DNA of 44,385 bases from Mycobacterium interjectum (GCF_900078675.2 NZ_LT546237.1:4253160-4297544); one strand, 5' to 3'; shown: positions 16,315 to 25,033, numbered from the stretch's first letter. Translations and numbers: made by a program. The notes: generated from the letters alone by a model not told the origin.

Positions 16315-17283
16315 CTAAGCAACGACTTTCGTAGACAGCCGTGGAGTCTGTTTCGCTTTGCGGCAACCGCTGCTGACGCTACGCGACATGTATGCCACCG
16401 CACTGTCAAGATCTTTGGGCATCGAGCCACGTTCGGCAGTCACCCGACCGCGGGAGTAGGCGATCGATCGTTTGAACTCCGAGGGTGTGCGTCCGAATGT
16501 CTTCTTAAAGGCCGAGCTGAAGTGGCTGTGGCTGTGGAAGCCGAGTTCAATGGCGAGAGTTGTCAGGTCGCCGCACTCCGGTAGCACGGTTAGCGCCAAC
16601 GCGAGCCGCAGCCTTAGGTGGTAGCGGTACAGCGGGATGCCTTCGACCCGACGGAACGCGTCGGTGAGATAGACCGGTGTAACGCTTACCTCGCGAGCGA
16701 TTTCGGCGAGCGTCCACCGACGCCACGGATCTGCAGATAGCAGTAATTTCACGTGGTTGACCATCTTTGCGGGCCGACCTCCGTTTGGCTGCCGAGCGCG
16801 AGAAGTGTCATCGCCTAGCGCATGGCGAACAAGTCGTAGTGCAAGGGCTTCAGATTCCAATGACCCGACAGATCCACGTGAGAGTTGCTGTCGCAATTGT
16901 GCCGCTAGGACTTGGGTGTCTGCGTCGACCTGCAGCACAGGTCGATTGAGTGCGGGTCGGTCGTAGGGCGAGCGGTACTCGGACGGCAAGACCTCCAATA
17001 AAGTTGCGGGCTCGACGCCTACGGTCAGGGTCGCATCTCCGCCGGCGATCGGGTGACTGACCCGATACGGCTCGTTCTCATTGAGAATCACCATCTGATT
17101 AGGTTCGGCGACGTGCCCTCTTGTGCCTACCCAGTGGACGTAGACACCGTGATAGGGGAAGACGAGCCGGGTTCCCTCGACCAGTTCCTCATCCGCCTTA
17201 ACCCGGCACAGACCTCGGCACTGCACGTCCCAGGCCGTGACGGTTCCCGTTTGGATTAGCAGCCGCGGGTCGTATTCCGGCAT
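16315..17283 (-). CDS. AraC-family transcriptional regulator, copy 2
   Basis: This 322-residue regulator (from ATG 17283) has an AraC-binding sensor domain (LLIQTGTVTAWDVQC, LVFPYHGVYVHWVG, NEPYRVSHP) and a C-terminal AraC domain. Its two HTH units are LAEIAREVSVTPVYLTDAFRRV and LTTLAIELGFHSHSHFSSAFKK with FGRTPSEFKRSI. It is the closest paralogue of copy 1. The start is uncertain: the frame stays open upstream, but there is no good ribosome site and the divergent gene begins at 17502. About 55 residues follow the HTH domain, and their DNA contains promoter element J for the next operon. Sitting inside the island, it is a strong candidate for the protein that reads the repeated element. Confidence 0.9.
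   Translation of the reverse strand: MPEYDPRLLIQTGTVTAWDVQCRGLCRVKADEELVEGTRLVFPYHGVYVHWVGTRGHVAEPNQMVILNENEPYRVSHPIAGGDATLTVGVEPATLLEVLPSEYRSPYDRPALNRPVLQVDADTQVLAAQLRQQLSRGSVGSLESEALALRLVRHALGDDTSRARQPNGGRPAKMVNHVKLLLSADPWRRWTLAEIAREVSVTPVYLTDAFRRVEGIPLYRYHLRLRLALALTVLPECGDLTTLAIELGFHSHSHFSSAFKKTFGRTPSEFKRSIAYSRGRVTAERGSMPKDLDSAVAYMSRSVSSGCRKAKQTPRLSTKVVA
16376..16417 (-). promoter_or_regulatory. Island promoter element J (inside the end of AraC copy 2)
   Basis: On the minus strand CAAAGATCTTGACAGTGC (16417-16400) is followed after 18 bases by TAGCGT (16381-16376). It lies within the last codons of the AraC copy 2 gene and reads toward the reductase-UbiD-UbiX-thioesterase run, 113 bases ahead of the first start. 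Confidence 0.8.
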
Positions 17284-17501
17284 GCACACGCAACGCTGTG
17301 CATCAGCCAGTTCAGGCCGAAGGACTGGCACCGCGCGGCGGGGCGCGCGTTCGTCTGCGGGGATCAGTGATGCTCCTAAGTACGGCTGGCGGTCCAAGCT
17401 CGGTACTGACCACGGTATGAATAAATGGCGTTGTCTGCTATGACATAAATGCGACAGTTTCTGCCACGTACAGATGCCGGCCGACAGTGGAGAAGAGGGC
17501 C

Positions 17502-18467
17502 ATGCCAACGAGACGTGTGATCATCGTCGGCTTCCCCGGTGTGCAATCCCTGGATCTGTCCGGCCCCTACGAGGTATTCGCCGAGGCCGACGCTTACCGG
17601 GTTCAGGTTGCAGCGCCGCAGGCAGGGCACTTCAGTGCCGAGTCCGGGGTCGGGCTGTGGGCCGATGTTGCGCTCGCCGACCTACGGGGCCCGATCGACA
17701 CCTTGATCGTGGCCGGCGGCTACGGCGTCTTCGACATGATCGAAGACGAGGCATTCGTGCGTAATCTGCAGCGCGTGGCCAAGAAGTCACGCAGGGTGGG
17801 GTCCATCTGCACCGGTGCATTTGCTCTGGCCGCCGCCGGATTACTAGAAGGCCGTCAGGCAACGACCCACTGGCGTTTCAGTGACCAGTTGCAGAGCTGC
17901 TATCCAGCGGTCATGGTCGACTCCGAACCTATATTCGTCCGATCGGACAACATCTACACCTCGGCCGGCGTCACCGCCGGCATGGACCTCTCGCTTGCGC
18001 TGGTAGAAGAGGATCTCGGTCACCAAGCCGCAATGACGATCGCGCGCGAGTTCGTGTTGTTCATGCGCCGCCCAGGCGGACAATCCCAATTCAGCACCGC
18101 ATTAGCGGCTCAGACCGCCGACCGCGAACCACTGCGCGAACTGCAAGCATGGATCGTCGACAACGTCAAAGCCGATCTATCTGTCGAAGCGCTCGCTGAA
18201 CGCGCGCACATGAGCCCACGCAACTTCGCCCGCGTTTTCACCCGCGAAGTAGGTCAAACTCCCGCTCGTTACGTGGAACAGGTCCGCGTCGAGTCCGCCC
18301 AACGTCGACTCGAAGAATCCGCCGGCTCAATCGATGAGATCGCTAACCAATGCGGATTCGGCAGCGCGAATTCGATGCGTCGATCTTTCTTGCGGGTGCG
18401 CGGCGTTTCTCCGTCCGACTACCGCCAACGATTCAGCACCCACGCCCTGATGACCGAAATCCGCTAG
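17502..18467 (+). CDS. GlxA-type regulator (DJ-1/PfpI domain plus AraC DNA-binding domain)
   Basis: This 321-residue protein has an N-terminal class I glutamine-amidotransferase-like (DJ-1/PfpI) domain (VGFPGVQSLDLSGPYEVF) with the nucleophile-elbow Cys in GSICTGAFALAAAGLLEGR and THWRFSDQL after it. A C-terminal AraC domain follows, with LSVEALAERAHMSPRNFARVFTREVGQTP and IDEIANQCGFGSANSMRRSFLRVRGVSP. Family members control catabolic or stress genes; whether the amidotransferase domain is catalytic is unknown. ATG start with GAAGAGGG just upstream. It is divergent from AraC copy 2 and ends 200 bases before the DUF1272 gene. No island promoter element precedes it. Confidence 0.93.
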   Translation: MPTRRVIIVGFPGVQSLDLSGPYEVFAEADAYRVQVAAPQAGHFSAESGVGLWADVALADLRGPIDTLIVAGGYGVFDMIEDEAFVRNLQRVAKKSRRVGSICTGAFALAAAGLLEGRQATTHWRFSDQLQSCYPAVMVDSEPIFVRSDNIYTSAGVTAGMDLSLALVEEDLGHQAAMTIAREFVLFMRRPGGQSQFSTALAAQTADREPLRELQAWIVDNVKADLSVEALAERAHMSPRNFARVFTREVGQTPARYVEQVRVESAQRRLEESAGSIDEIANQCGFGSANSMRRSFLRVRGVSPSDYRQRFSTHALMTEIR

Positions 18468-18562
18468 TGGGCAGCGCCTAACGCATCACGCGGTGATGAT
18501 ATGCGGGTGGTCGCCAAAGTTGGGCGCAGTCCCGGTTGCTTGACGGTGATCCATCGGAGTGC

Positions 18563-18604
18563 CAAGGATCTTGACAGCGCTCAAGGTTGCGCAACAACTA
18601 CATT
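18563..18604 (+). promoter_or_regulatory. Island promoter element B
   Basis: CAAGGATCTTGACAGCGC (18563-18580), 18 bases, then TACATT (18599-18604). It lies 64 bases before the DUF1272 gene that heads the run to the quinone oxidoreductase and isochorismatase-like genes. Confidence 0.8.
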
Positions 18605-18668
18605 TCGCCATAGCTCTGACTGACTGGCACTCGCCCAGATCACAAGAGCGAATGGAGGGCGGTGTGCG

Positions 18669-18968
18669 ATGGTTGCCATGGTTCTGCGCACAGAGTGCGA
18701 ACGCTGTCGCCGACCGTTACCAAACGGATCACCTGATGCGCGGATCTGCACGTTCGAATGCACTTTTTGTGCGATCTGTGCTGATGGCGAGCTCGCGGGA
18801 GTATGTCCAAACTGCAAGGGCAACTTGGTTCGCCGACCTACCCGGCCGTCACGCCTGTTGAAGCAGTACCCGCCTTCGGCGGGCGACGTTGGACGCGAAC
18901 GACTAGCCCAGGGCTCCAGTTCAGATACTGCGGAGCGGGCATCGGAGCCGGATGCGGGCGACGAATGA
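18669..18968 (+). CDS. DUF1272 zinc-ribbon-like protein, copy 1
   Basis: This is a 99-residue member of the DUF1272 family. Eight Cys residues are arranged as two pairs plus two pairs: CERC at the start, RICTFECTFCAIC in the middle and GVCPNC toward the end. With the family signature LPNGSPDARICTFECTFC this predicts a small metal-binding domain. The function of the family is unknown. About 30 polar residues follow the domain, absent from copy 2 at 33033. The ATG at 18669 has GGAGG 11 bases upstream; an ATG 9 bases later is possible. It heads a plus-strand run under promoter element B. Confidence 0.88.
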   Translation: MVAMVLRTECERCRRPLPNGSPDARICTFECTFCAICADGELAGVCPNCKGNLVRRPTRPSRLLKQYPPSAGDVGRERLAQGSSSDTAERASEPDAGDE

Positions 18969-19130
18969 ATGGGTTAGGGAACCTCAAATCCTCTGCGCGG
19001 CAGAGGGGTACTTCAGTGAATCGGAGAGATGCCGTCGCGCCAGCCGTCTCGACCACACCTGAATGAGCAAGCATGGATCACCACCTCCGATCGTATTACG
19101 CGACGGCGAAAACAAAAGAGAGGAAAAACT

Positions 19131-20123
19131 ATGAAGGCCTGGCTGTGGGACGGATCCAAGGGGGTCGATCATCTACGCCTAGCCGATGCGCCCAATCCGG
19201 TCCCGAAAGAGGATGAAGTCGTCTTAGAGGTCCACTACACGGCGTTGAACCCCGCTGATCGCTACCTGATAGAGAAGCGATACCCCTATCCCGTGGACCC
19301 CCCGCTTCCACACGTGCTGGGGCGCGACGGTGTGGGGACCGTCCTTGAAGTAGGTGACAGTGTCAACGATGTGCGCGTCGGGGACAGGCGCGTCATTTTG
19401 CGCGGCGATGTCGGGGTATTCCGGTGGGGCAGCTTCGCCGAGCGGTTGGCGTTGCAGGCCAAAAGCCTGGTTGAGATCCCCGCGGGCTGGACCGAAGAAG
19501 AGTCCGCGGGCGCAACACTCGTCTACCTGTCGGCCTACCGCGCGCTGACCATGTGGGAGCCGCTCAAACCCAACTCAGTGGTGCTGGTCACCGGTGCATC
19601 AGGAGGGGTTGGCGTCGCCGCCGTGCAACTGGCGGCCGCGATGGGCCACACAGTAGTGGCTCTCTCGCGCAGTGCGGACAAGCAAAGACGACTCAAGGAG
19701 CTCGGCGCCACCTTTACGTTCAATCCCGCGGACCCGGGATGGCGGGCGGGAGTGAAGGAAGCCGTGGGTTCGCGCGGAGTGAACCTCGCGGTCGACAGTA
19801 TCGGCGGTGCACTGTTCCCGGAGGTCGTCGACACGATGGCCGAACTGGGACGACTCAGCCTGGTAGGCGAACTGGGAGGGCCGGTACCCAACTTCGACAC
19901 CGGCACGCTCTTCTCGCGCCGGCTGCGGATCGGCGCGATGGCTGTCGGTTACTACACACCGGAGGAGAACCGAACTGCGTGGCAAGAGTTGCTGGCTATC
20001 ATGGCCGGCTCCGGGGCGCATCCAGTCGTTGACCGTGTATTTCCCTTCGAAGATCTGCCGCAAGCCTTCGAACGTCTAGCCGAGGGTCCGATGGGAAAGG
20101 TTGTGGTCGAAGTAAAGCCCTGA
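19131..20123 (+). CDS. Zinc-free medium-chain dehydrogenase (quinone oxidoreductase type)
   Basis: This 330-residue MDR protein has an N-terminal GroES-like domain (VHYTALNPADRYL, HVLGRDGVGTVLEVG) and a Rossmann domain with VTGASGGVGVAAVQLAAAMG and the C-terminal FEDLPQAFERLAEGPMGKVVVEV. The zinc-binding Cys cluster of alcohol dehydrogenases is absent. This places it with NADPH:quinone reductases and enoyl reductases that reduce reactive enones and quinones. The ATG at 19131 follows GAGAGGA. It lies 162 bases after the DUF1272 gene and 108 bases before the isochorismatase-like gene, probably in one transcript from promoter element B. Confidence 0.93.
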   Translation: MKAWLWDGSKGVDHLRLADAPNPVPKEDEVVLEVHYTALNPADRYLIEKRYPYPVDPPLPHVLGRDGVGTVLEVGDSVNDVRVGDRRVILRGDVGVFRWGSFAERLALQAKSLVEIPAGWTEEESAGATLVYLSAYRALTMWEPLKPNSVVLVTGASGGVGVAAVQLAAAMGHTVVALSRSADKQRRLKELGATFTFNPADPGWRAGVKEAVGSRGVNLAVDSIGGALFPEVVDTMAELGRLSLVGELGGPVPNFDTGTLFSRRLRIGAMAVGYYTPEENRTAWQELLAIMAGSGAHPVVDRVFPFEDLPQAFERLAEGPMGKVVVEVKP

Positions 20124-20231
20124 GCTTGAATCGCCTCGGCTTCCATCGGGCTAGGCCTTCAGTCGGCAGGAGAACCGTTAGTCGCGATTTGAAGCAGTCA
20201 GCATTCGCATCACCACCGAAGGAATTTCACA

Positions 20232-20927
20232 ATGATCACCTTTACGCATCGCAACCCCGAGATGGAACTGGAAAGGAAGCGAACGGCTCTGGTGCTGGCG
20301 GACATTCAAAACGAGTTTCTGTCGGGACATGGTTCCTACTACCCACTGATCGAAGACGCGCTCAAAGAGCGCAACGTCATCGACCATTTGGAAGAGCTTC
20401 TGCAGTGCGCCGAAGAGCACGACTACTACGTCATTCACTCACCGCACTACTACTACCCGACGGACGCCCAATGGGTTGCGCCTGGCGGCGCGATCGCGAA
20501 CTACCTCGGCGGTGTTCCCGGTGGTTTTGTGCTCCGCGCGGACCCAGTCGATCTGGAAGGCTTAGACGGTTCCGGGGCTGACTATTTCGAGCCCTTCAAG
20601 AAGTACCTCATGAACGGCAAGACCAGTAACACGTCCCCCCACAAGGGTTTCTCGACGTGGCACAACGACGTGATCAAACAGTTGCGCTTCCGGCGTATTG
20701 AGCAAGTCATCATGGCGGGGCCAGTTGGAAATCTCTGCCTGGAAAGCCACATGAGGGACATCATCGAGCACGGCTTCGAAGTCGCGATGGTGCGAGACGC
20801 AATCGCGGCCGGCCGTAATGAAGAAGGAGACGCCTATACCGCCGCCATGGTCAACTACCGCTTCATGGCCAATGCGGTGTGGACGACCCAGGAAGCCGTA
20901 GCGCGCATGAAAGCAGCCGCCGCCTAA
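20232..20927 (+). CDS. Isochorismatase-like cysteine hydrolase, copy 1
   Basis: This 231-residue protein has the isochorismatase/nicotinamidase fold. All three catalytic residues can be placed: Asp24 in VLADIQNEF, Lys138 in SPHKGFS and Cys169 in GPVGNLCLESHMRD. Members hydrolyse vinyl ethers, amides or ureas; the substrate is not predictable here. The ATG has GAAGGA about ten bases upstream. It is the last gene of the element B run and is paralogous to the gene at 25034, which lacks the Lys. Confidence 0.92.
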   Translation: MITFTHRNPEMELERKRTALVLADIQNEFLSGHGSYYPLIEDALKERNVIDHLEELLQCAEEHDYYVIHSPHYYYPTDAQWVAPGGAIANYLGGVPGGFVLRADPVDLEGLDGSGADYFEPFKKYLMNGKTSNTSPHKGFSTWHNDVIKQLRFRRIEQVIMAGPVGNLCLESHMRDIIEHGFEVAMVRDAIAAGRNEEGDAYTAAMVNYRFMANAVWTTQEAVARMKAAAA

Positions 20928-21168
20928 GACGAGCCGGTGTCGACCCGCTTCCATGAGCGTGACTGCACCCTCACTGTCGATGCGCAACCGAAGTTGTTGT
21001 AGCGCAAACCGACAACAAGTTGGATCATCGCAGACCCGTTTCTCACGGGCCGACCGTACTGACGACGTGTTGCTGTAGTACAGGCTCGGAATCCGACGCG
21101 AGCGATTGACCCGAGCGGAATACGTTGTCGCAGTGAGTTATAACGCTAAGGAATCTGATCGCAGTTGC

Positions 21169-21201
21169 GGACTATTGGGATAGTCCCCAAGGTGACGTCA
21201 C
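21169..21201. promoter_or_regulatory. Pair of palindromes upstream of the azoreductase promoter
   Basis: GGACTAT-TGGG-ATAGTCC (21169-21186) is a perfect 7-bp inverted repeat, and GTGACGTCAC (21192-21201) is a perfect 10-base palindrome a few bases further on. They lie about 160 bases before promoter element C and could be binding sites or a terminator for the preceding operon. Confidence 0.35.
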
Positions 21202-21359
21202 AGTGACAAATCGTCAACCCTGCTGCCGGGCGTCGCGTACCTACCCTTGGCTTGCGCGAAGGCACGCAAGGGCAGCGCGCGAAAAAGTGGACACGCCAAC
21301 GGAACATATCCCCGGTGGAATCACCTTGAACCGTCCCAGGTGCCAATGCCGCAGTGTGC

Positions 21360-21401
21360 GAAAGATTTTGATAGTGCTGGGCGTGACGGACGTTGTAGCT
21401 T
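21360..21401 (+). promoter_or_regulatory. Island promoter element C
   Basis: GAAAGATTTTGATAGTGC (21360-21377), 18 bases, then TAGCTT (21396-21401). It lies 48 bases before the azoreductase start. Confidence 0.82.
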
Positions 21402-21449
21402 TGTGCCGTTCAGGTGTTCGACCGGTGCCGCTCGGGGTTGGTCTATGGG

Positions 21450-22106
21450 ATGGCGGGTGGGTGCAGCATTATCAAGCTTCTGTTCGTTCAGGGATCACCA
21501 CGCAAGAACGACTCGGGGTCGATTCGTGTCGCTCAGGCATATCTTGATGCCTTGGCGACGGTAAATCCGACCCTGGAGGTGGACGTCCTCGACTTGTGGG
21601 ACGCCGATCTGCCGGCATTCGATGGCGACAAGGCTGCGGCGAAGATGAACGTCATCGCCGGCGAGGGACTTGATGGCGTGCAGCGCAGCGCGTGGGATCA
21701 GATCGAAGAGATCGCAGGCCGTTTCATTTCCGCCGACCGCTATCTCATTGCGTCACCGATGTGGAATGCGGGCATTCCTTACCGGCTCAAGCAGTACATC
21801 GACTTGATCCATCAGCCAGGATTGTTGTGGACGTTGGATCCCGATACCGGCTACAACGGCCTGCTCAAGAACAAGCATGCAACGTTAGCGCTGACAGCAG
21901 GTGTGTATTTTCCGGGAGTCCAGACGCCGCAGTTCGGCGTTGATCATCAATCGACGTATCTGCGTGTCTGGCTCAATCAAGCAGGTGTTACAGATATCGA
22001 CGAGCTGAGGCTGCAGCCGTCGTTGCTGACGCCCGACCCTGCTCAAAGTCTCGAGGAGGCACTCAAGCGGGCTGTCGAGTTAGCTCAGGTCCACGGTCGG
22101 CTTTAA
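21450..22106 (+). CDS. FMN-dependent NADH azoreductase / NAD(P)H-quinone reductase family
   Basis: This 218-residue flavodoxin-fold protein has LLFVQGSPRKNDSGSIRVAQAYLDAL at the N-terminus (FMN phosphate loop) and SPMWNAGIPYRLKQYIDLI, the typical azoreductase flavin segment, followed by GLLKNKHATLALTAG. Such enzymes reduce quinones by two electrons and also azo and nitro dyes. The start is uncertain: ATG 21450 gives a normal length, and there is no clear ribosome site. It is the only gene under promoter element C. Its last 27 bases overlap the convergent glycosylase gene. Confidence 0.9.
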   Translation: MAGGCSIIKLLFVQGSPRKNDSGSIRVAQAYLDALATVNPTLEVDVLDLWDADLPAFDGDKAAAKMNVIAGEGLDGVQRSAWDQIEEIAGRFISADRYLIASPMWNAGIPYRLKQYIDLIHQPGLLWTLDPDTGYNGLLKNKHATLALTAGVYFPGVQTPQFGVDHQSTYLRVWLNQAGVTDIDELRLQPSLLTPDPAQSLEEALKRAVELAQVHGRL

Positions 22107-22670
22107 TTGTGCGGAGTGCCGCAGCTCGGCGTAGGCCGCGACAAGTGCGTCGAGGCTGAAACTTCGGTTGAGGCCGCTCGGGTTGGGCAACAACCAGATT
22201 GGCGTATCTGCAATGCGGAACGGTTGCCGGCCCCACCGTAGATCAACGCCGGGCAGCAACACTCGGACGGCTCGATTTCCGAGAAAGGCCAACGTCTTGG
22301 GTGCGTAGCGCCGGATCTTGGCCTCGAAAAGTGGTGCTGCGGCATGTATCTCGGCTGCAGTGACATCGCTGGCTCGCGTCGTCGGCCGGGACACGACGGC
22401 AGTGATCCCGCATGCATACGTCAGCAGTCGGCGCTCTTGGTCGGGTCGAAGTCGATCGTCGGTGAACCCAGCGAGATGCAGTACCGACCAAAAACGGTTG
22501 CTCGGGTGGGAAAAGTTGTGGCCGCTCTGTGCGGCGGTCGCTGCCGGATTGATCCCGCAGAACACCACGTTCAAACCATCGGTCAAAATGTCAGGCGAGT
22601 ACCCCGTCAACGTTTCCTCCGCTCTGACCATCGGCCGGGCGTCGCCTAGGGTTGCCTGACCGCTAGCCAC
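22080..22670 (-). CDS. Mismatch-specific (G:T/U) DNA glycosylase, MUG/TDG family
   Basis: This 196-residue protein has the uracil-DNA-glycosylase fold with the MUG-type motif GINPAATAAQSGHNFSHPSNRFW around residues 39-61 (Asn41 in the catalytic position). The second motif is LLPNPSGLNRSFS near the C-terminus. It removes U or T mispaired with G, and alkylated or ethenocytosine bases, starting base-excision repair. GTG start at 22670 with GGAG eight bases upstream; an ATG 39 bases later is possible. It is convergent with the azoreductase. Ethenobases arise from lipid-derived electrophiles, which would fit the detoxification theme, but this link is inference. Confidence 0.9.
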   Translation of the reverse strand: MASGQATLGDARPMVRAEETLTGYSPDILTDGLNVVFCGINPAATAAQSGHNFSHPSNRFWSVLHLAGFTDDRLRPDQERRLLTYACGITAVVSRPTTRASDVTAAEIHAAAPLFEAKIRRYAPKTLAFLGNRAVRVLLPGVDLRWGRQPFRIADTPIWLLPNPSGLNRSFSLDALVAAYAELRHSAQLKPTVDLS

Positions 22671-22671
22671 T

Positions 22672-22922
22672 CGATCATCTCCGCCTTGAGCCCATCCAGA
22701 AATTCCGCGGCCTTCGGCCTCGACGCAGTCTCAAGCCTAAGACGGCGCTGGGAATAAGTGGTCGGAGGGGGACGATGACAGCGGTGTGACGGTAGCGGGT
22801 ACTGGGCCGGTTGAGCAGATCAATGATCTTCGCTAACTGCGCGTGCGTGAGTGCGGACGACTGGCCAGGTCGGCACGCACATCGTCGACAGATGTCGCCA
22901 GCTTTGCACCGTGACGCTTCAC
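22672..22922 (-). pseudogene. Decayed small coding sequence downstream of the NmrA-like gene
   Basis: On the minus strand a GTG at 22922, one base after the NmrA-like stop and preceded by GAGGTGA, opens a short frame (KRHGAKLATSVDDVRADLASRP). Protein-like sequence then continues in a second frame (LTHAQLAKIIDLLNRPSTRYRHTAV) and in a third (RPKAAEFLDGLKAEMIEWLAVRQP, stop). Two frameshifts would join them into one product of about 80 residues. I do not recognise the family. It may be a decayed gene of the same operon. Confidence 0.35.
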
Positions 22923-22923
22923 C

Positions 22924-23859
22924 TCACGCACGCCCCAGCCGCGCATCGGTGAGCGCCAGCGGGCCGTCGGTGTCGTAGAACGGACGGTTGGCTTGAACGG
23001 ATTGCTCGATCGTCGCCGGCGCGGCGCCGCCGATAGTCGCGACGAGATCGTTCATCCCCGAGAAAACGCCGTCTCGTATGTCTTGGGCGACATCGGCGTG
23101 GTGGCGGACCAACCAGTCGGGGATTCCGCCGGCGGTGAGAGCAGCACCCATCTCCGTAATTTCCACGGACTCGTAGCGTACGGGAAAGCCCAACGTGGAT
23201 TGCACTTTCGCGGCGATCTGATGCCAGTCGAGTTCTTCGGCGCCGAAGAGGTCGTATTTTTGGCGATCACGTGCGTCGGGGTCCTGTAAGACCGCGACGG
23301 CAACGCGGGCGGCATCCAGTGTGTTGATGGGTGCGAAGCTGGCGTCGCCGATCGGTAGGCGGAGCAGACCTTCATCGGCGGCAGCGCGGATCCAGAAGTT
23401 TTCCAGCCAGTGCATGAAGATGGTGGCGCGCAAGTGGGTGGTCACCATCGGTGTGCGGTCGAACAGGCGCTCGACGATCCAGTGCTGCAGACCGACACCG
23501 CTCATCGCCGGTCTGATGCCGCGTTGGGACATCTCCACCACGGCGTGCACACCGTTGCTGGTCGCTGCGTCGGCGAACTTGGCGGCGGCTTCGACGTATC
23601 CGGGGGTTGGCGGGAAGTTGAAGTAGGCGGCGTAGACGCCTTCGGTTGCGTCTCGGATCTGGGCGTAGTTGAACATGTCCACTTCCACGACTTCGGCGCC
23701 CAGTTCACTCAGTCGCTGCGCACGCTCATCCCTGCCTCGTGCCAATGCGCGGACGCGCAAGCCTCGTTCCCGCAGTAGCGCGACGGCTTGGCTGCCGGAC
23801 TGTCCGGTCGCTCCGGTGACGAGGAACAGGGGATCGCCTGATGAGATCTCGTTGGGCAT
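22924..23859 (-). CDS. NmrA-like NAD(P)-binding protein (atypical SDR)
   Basis: This 311-residue protein of the NmrA/HSCARG group has the dinucleotide motif GATGQSG at residues 16-22. AYFNFPPTPGYVEAAAKFADAA, WIVERLFDRTPMVTTHLRATIFMHWLENF and a C-terminal helical part ending LALTDARLGRA follow. Members sense NADP(H) or act as reductases on quinones and ethers, so enzyme or redox-sensor roles are both possible. ATG start with AAAGG upstream. It lies 65 bases downstream of the frameshifted nitroreductase copy 2 on the same strand, so it probably depends on promoter element D. A truncated paralogue lies at 3265-3609. Confidence 0.9.
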   Translation of the reverse strand: MPNEISSGDPLFLVTGATGQSGSQAVALLRERGLRVRALARGRDERAQRLSELGAEVVEVDMFNYAQIRDATEGVYAAYFNFPPTPGYVEAAAKFADAATSNGVHAVVEMSQRGIRPAMSGVGLQHWIVERLFDRTPMVTTHLRATIFMHWLENFWIRAAADEGLLRLPIGDASFAPINTLDAARVAVAVLQDPDARDRQKYDLFGAEELDWHQIAAKVQSTLGFPVRYESVEITEMGAALTAGGIPDWLVRHHADVAQDIRDGVFSGMNDLVATIGGAAPATIEQSVQANRPFYDTDGPLALTDARLGRA

Positions 23860-23924
23860 GAGAGCCTTTCGTTAGGTGGGGGAGCGTTGTCGAGTAACAA
23901 GTGCAGAAGCGGTGTGGCCGCGGG

Positions 23925-24586
23925 TCACCAGGTGTTGAGGTGCAGTACGTCGTCGAGAGGTTGGCGCCGGCCGGGTTTGAAGGTCTCTCCGGTGTAGTAG
24001 GCCGTGGGTATCAGCGCTGCGTGGTACACGTTGTCGGGATATCCGACGACAGCACGGATGTCGGGTTCAGCCGAGGTTGACAGTATTTCCAGGCGGTGCC
24101 GAGGCCGCGCGTGCGGGCCGCCAGCATGTAGCTCCAGGCCGCCGGCATGATCGATCCCCAGGTGTCGGCCTGGTTCGACGGCGTGATCTGTCCGTCGCCT
24201 TCGACCTCGATGCACGGCAGCACCAGTACGGGCACCTCGGCGAGATGGTCGGCGAGGTACGCGCAGCTGTCGGCTGCGCGTGCCTGCTGAGGTGCTCGGG
24301 TAGGGTCGTCGGCGAACCGTCCCCCAACTGAGTACGGCGTGGATGCGAACCAATCCCATTGGCGCTTATAGATTGTGGCGACATTCCGACGCTGCTCGGC
24401 GTCGGCGATGACGATGAAGCTCCAGTGCTGGCGGTTCGCTGACGTCGGGGCTTGTAGGGCGATCTCCAGACATTCGCGCACCAGTCCCAAGGGGACGTCT
24501 CGGGATAGGTCGAGACGTTTGCGCACCGACCGCGTCGTGGACAGCATTGTGTCCGTTGTCATCTCGATGACTGGGTAGGTGCTCAT
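23925..24586 (-). pseudogene. Nitroreductase-family protein, copy 2 (frameshifted)
   Basis: The first 165 codons read as a nitroreductase closely matching copy 1 (TTRSVRKRLDLSRDVPLGL, ALQAPTSANRQHWSF, GSIMPAAWSYMLAARTRGLG). The frame is then lost near 24080-24090. The conserved C-terminus (IRAVVGYPDNVYHAALIP, AYYTGETF, DDVLHLNTW) continues in another frame to a stop at 23925. Comparison with copy 1 indicates one missing base. The truncated product would lack the C-terminal FMN/dimer segment. A sequencing error cannot be excluded. It is the first gene of the minus-strand pair with the NmrA-like gene. Confidence 0.85.
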
Positions 24587-24721
24587 TGATCGCGACCCGT
24601 CGACAGCGCCGCGTCCGTGACGATGGCGTCGGCGTGGCCGATGGTGATCTTCGGCAAAGGTGTATCCGATCTGTGCGTGAAACGGAAAACCGAGGGTGGC
24701 GCGCTGGTAAGAGCATCGGTG

Positions 24722-24763
24722 ACGCTATGAGCTATAGGCGGGCCTGCGCTGTCAAGATCTTTA
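24722..24763 (-). promoter_or_regulatory. Island promoter element D
   Basis: On the minus strand TAAAGATCTTGACAGCGC (24763-24746) is followed after 18 bases by TAGCGT (24727-24722). It reads toward nitroreductase copy 2 and the NmrA-like gene and is one of the best matches to the consensus. Confidence 0.85.
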
Positions 24764-24786
24764 GACGTTCATCCCGACGGGCGCGC

Positions 24787-24827
24787 TAAAAATTTCGATA
24801 GTGCCTGATCTGGAGTTGCATTAACTT
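24787..24827 (+). promoter_or_regulatory. Island promoter element E
   Basis: TAAAAATTTCGATAGTGC (24787-24804), then TAACTT at 24822-24827. The spacer is 17 bases here, one less than in the other copies. It reads toward isochorismatase-like copy 2. Confidence 0.72.
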
Positions 24828-25033
24828 GGCTAGGACGACGCGCATCGACGGCACCCATCCGCTCCGCGACGAATGGATCGAACTACCAGTGCATCTCGCG
24901 GATCGTGGAAGCTGCGGTGCCGGCGATCGACGATCATTCGGCCGGCTGGCCCCACCGGCGCCGAGCAGCAGCGGCGTCGACTGCCCTGCACGATCATCGA
25001 ACGCCCATCATCGACACGAAGGGAACTCTCATC

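Larger units (their letters stand above)
20928..21449. other. 522-base intergenic region before the azoreductase gene
   Basis: No gene can be supported here. It contains two palindromes (21169-21186 and 21192-21201) and, close to the next gene, promoter element C (21360-21401). Confidence 0.6.
24587..25033. other. Divergent intergenic region with two island promoters
   Basis: This region holds no gene. Elements D (left-reading) and E (right-reading) stand back-to-back, 23 bases apart, at 24722-24827. The 207 bases between the element E -10 box and the next start show nothing else I recognise. Confidence 0.7.

Noticed and set aside
17443..17460. Possible island box before the GlxA-type gene
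   Set aside because: CGACAG is present, but only about half of the positions match and there is no TANNNT at the required distance.
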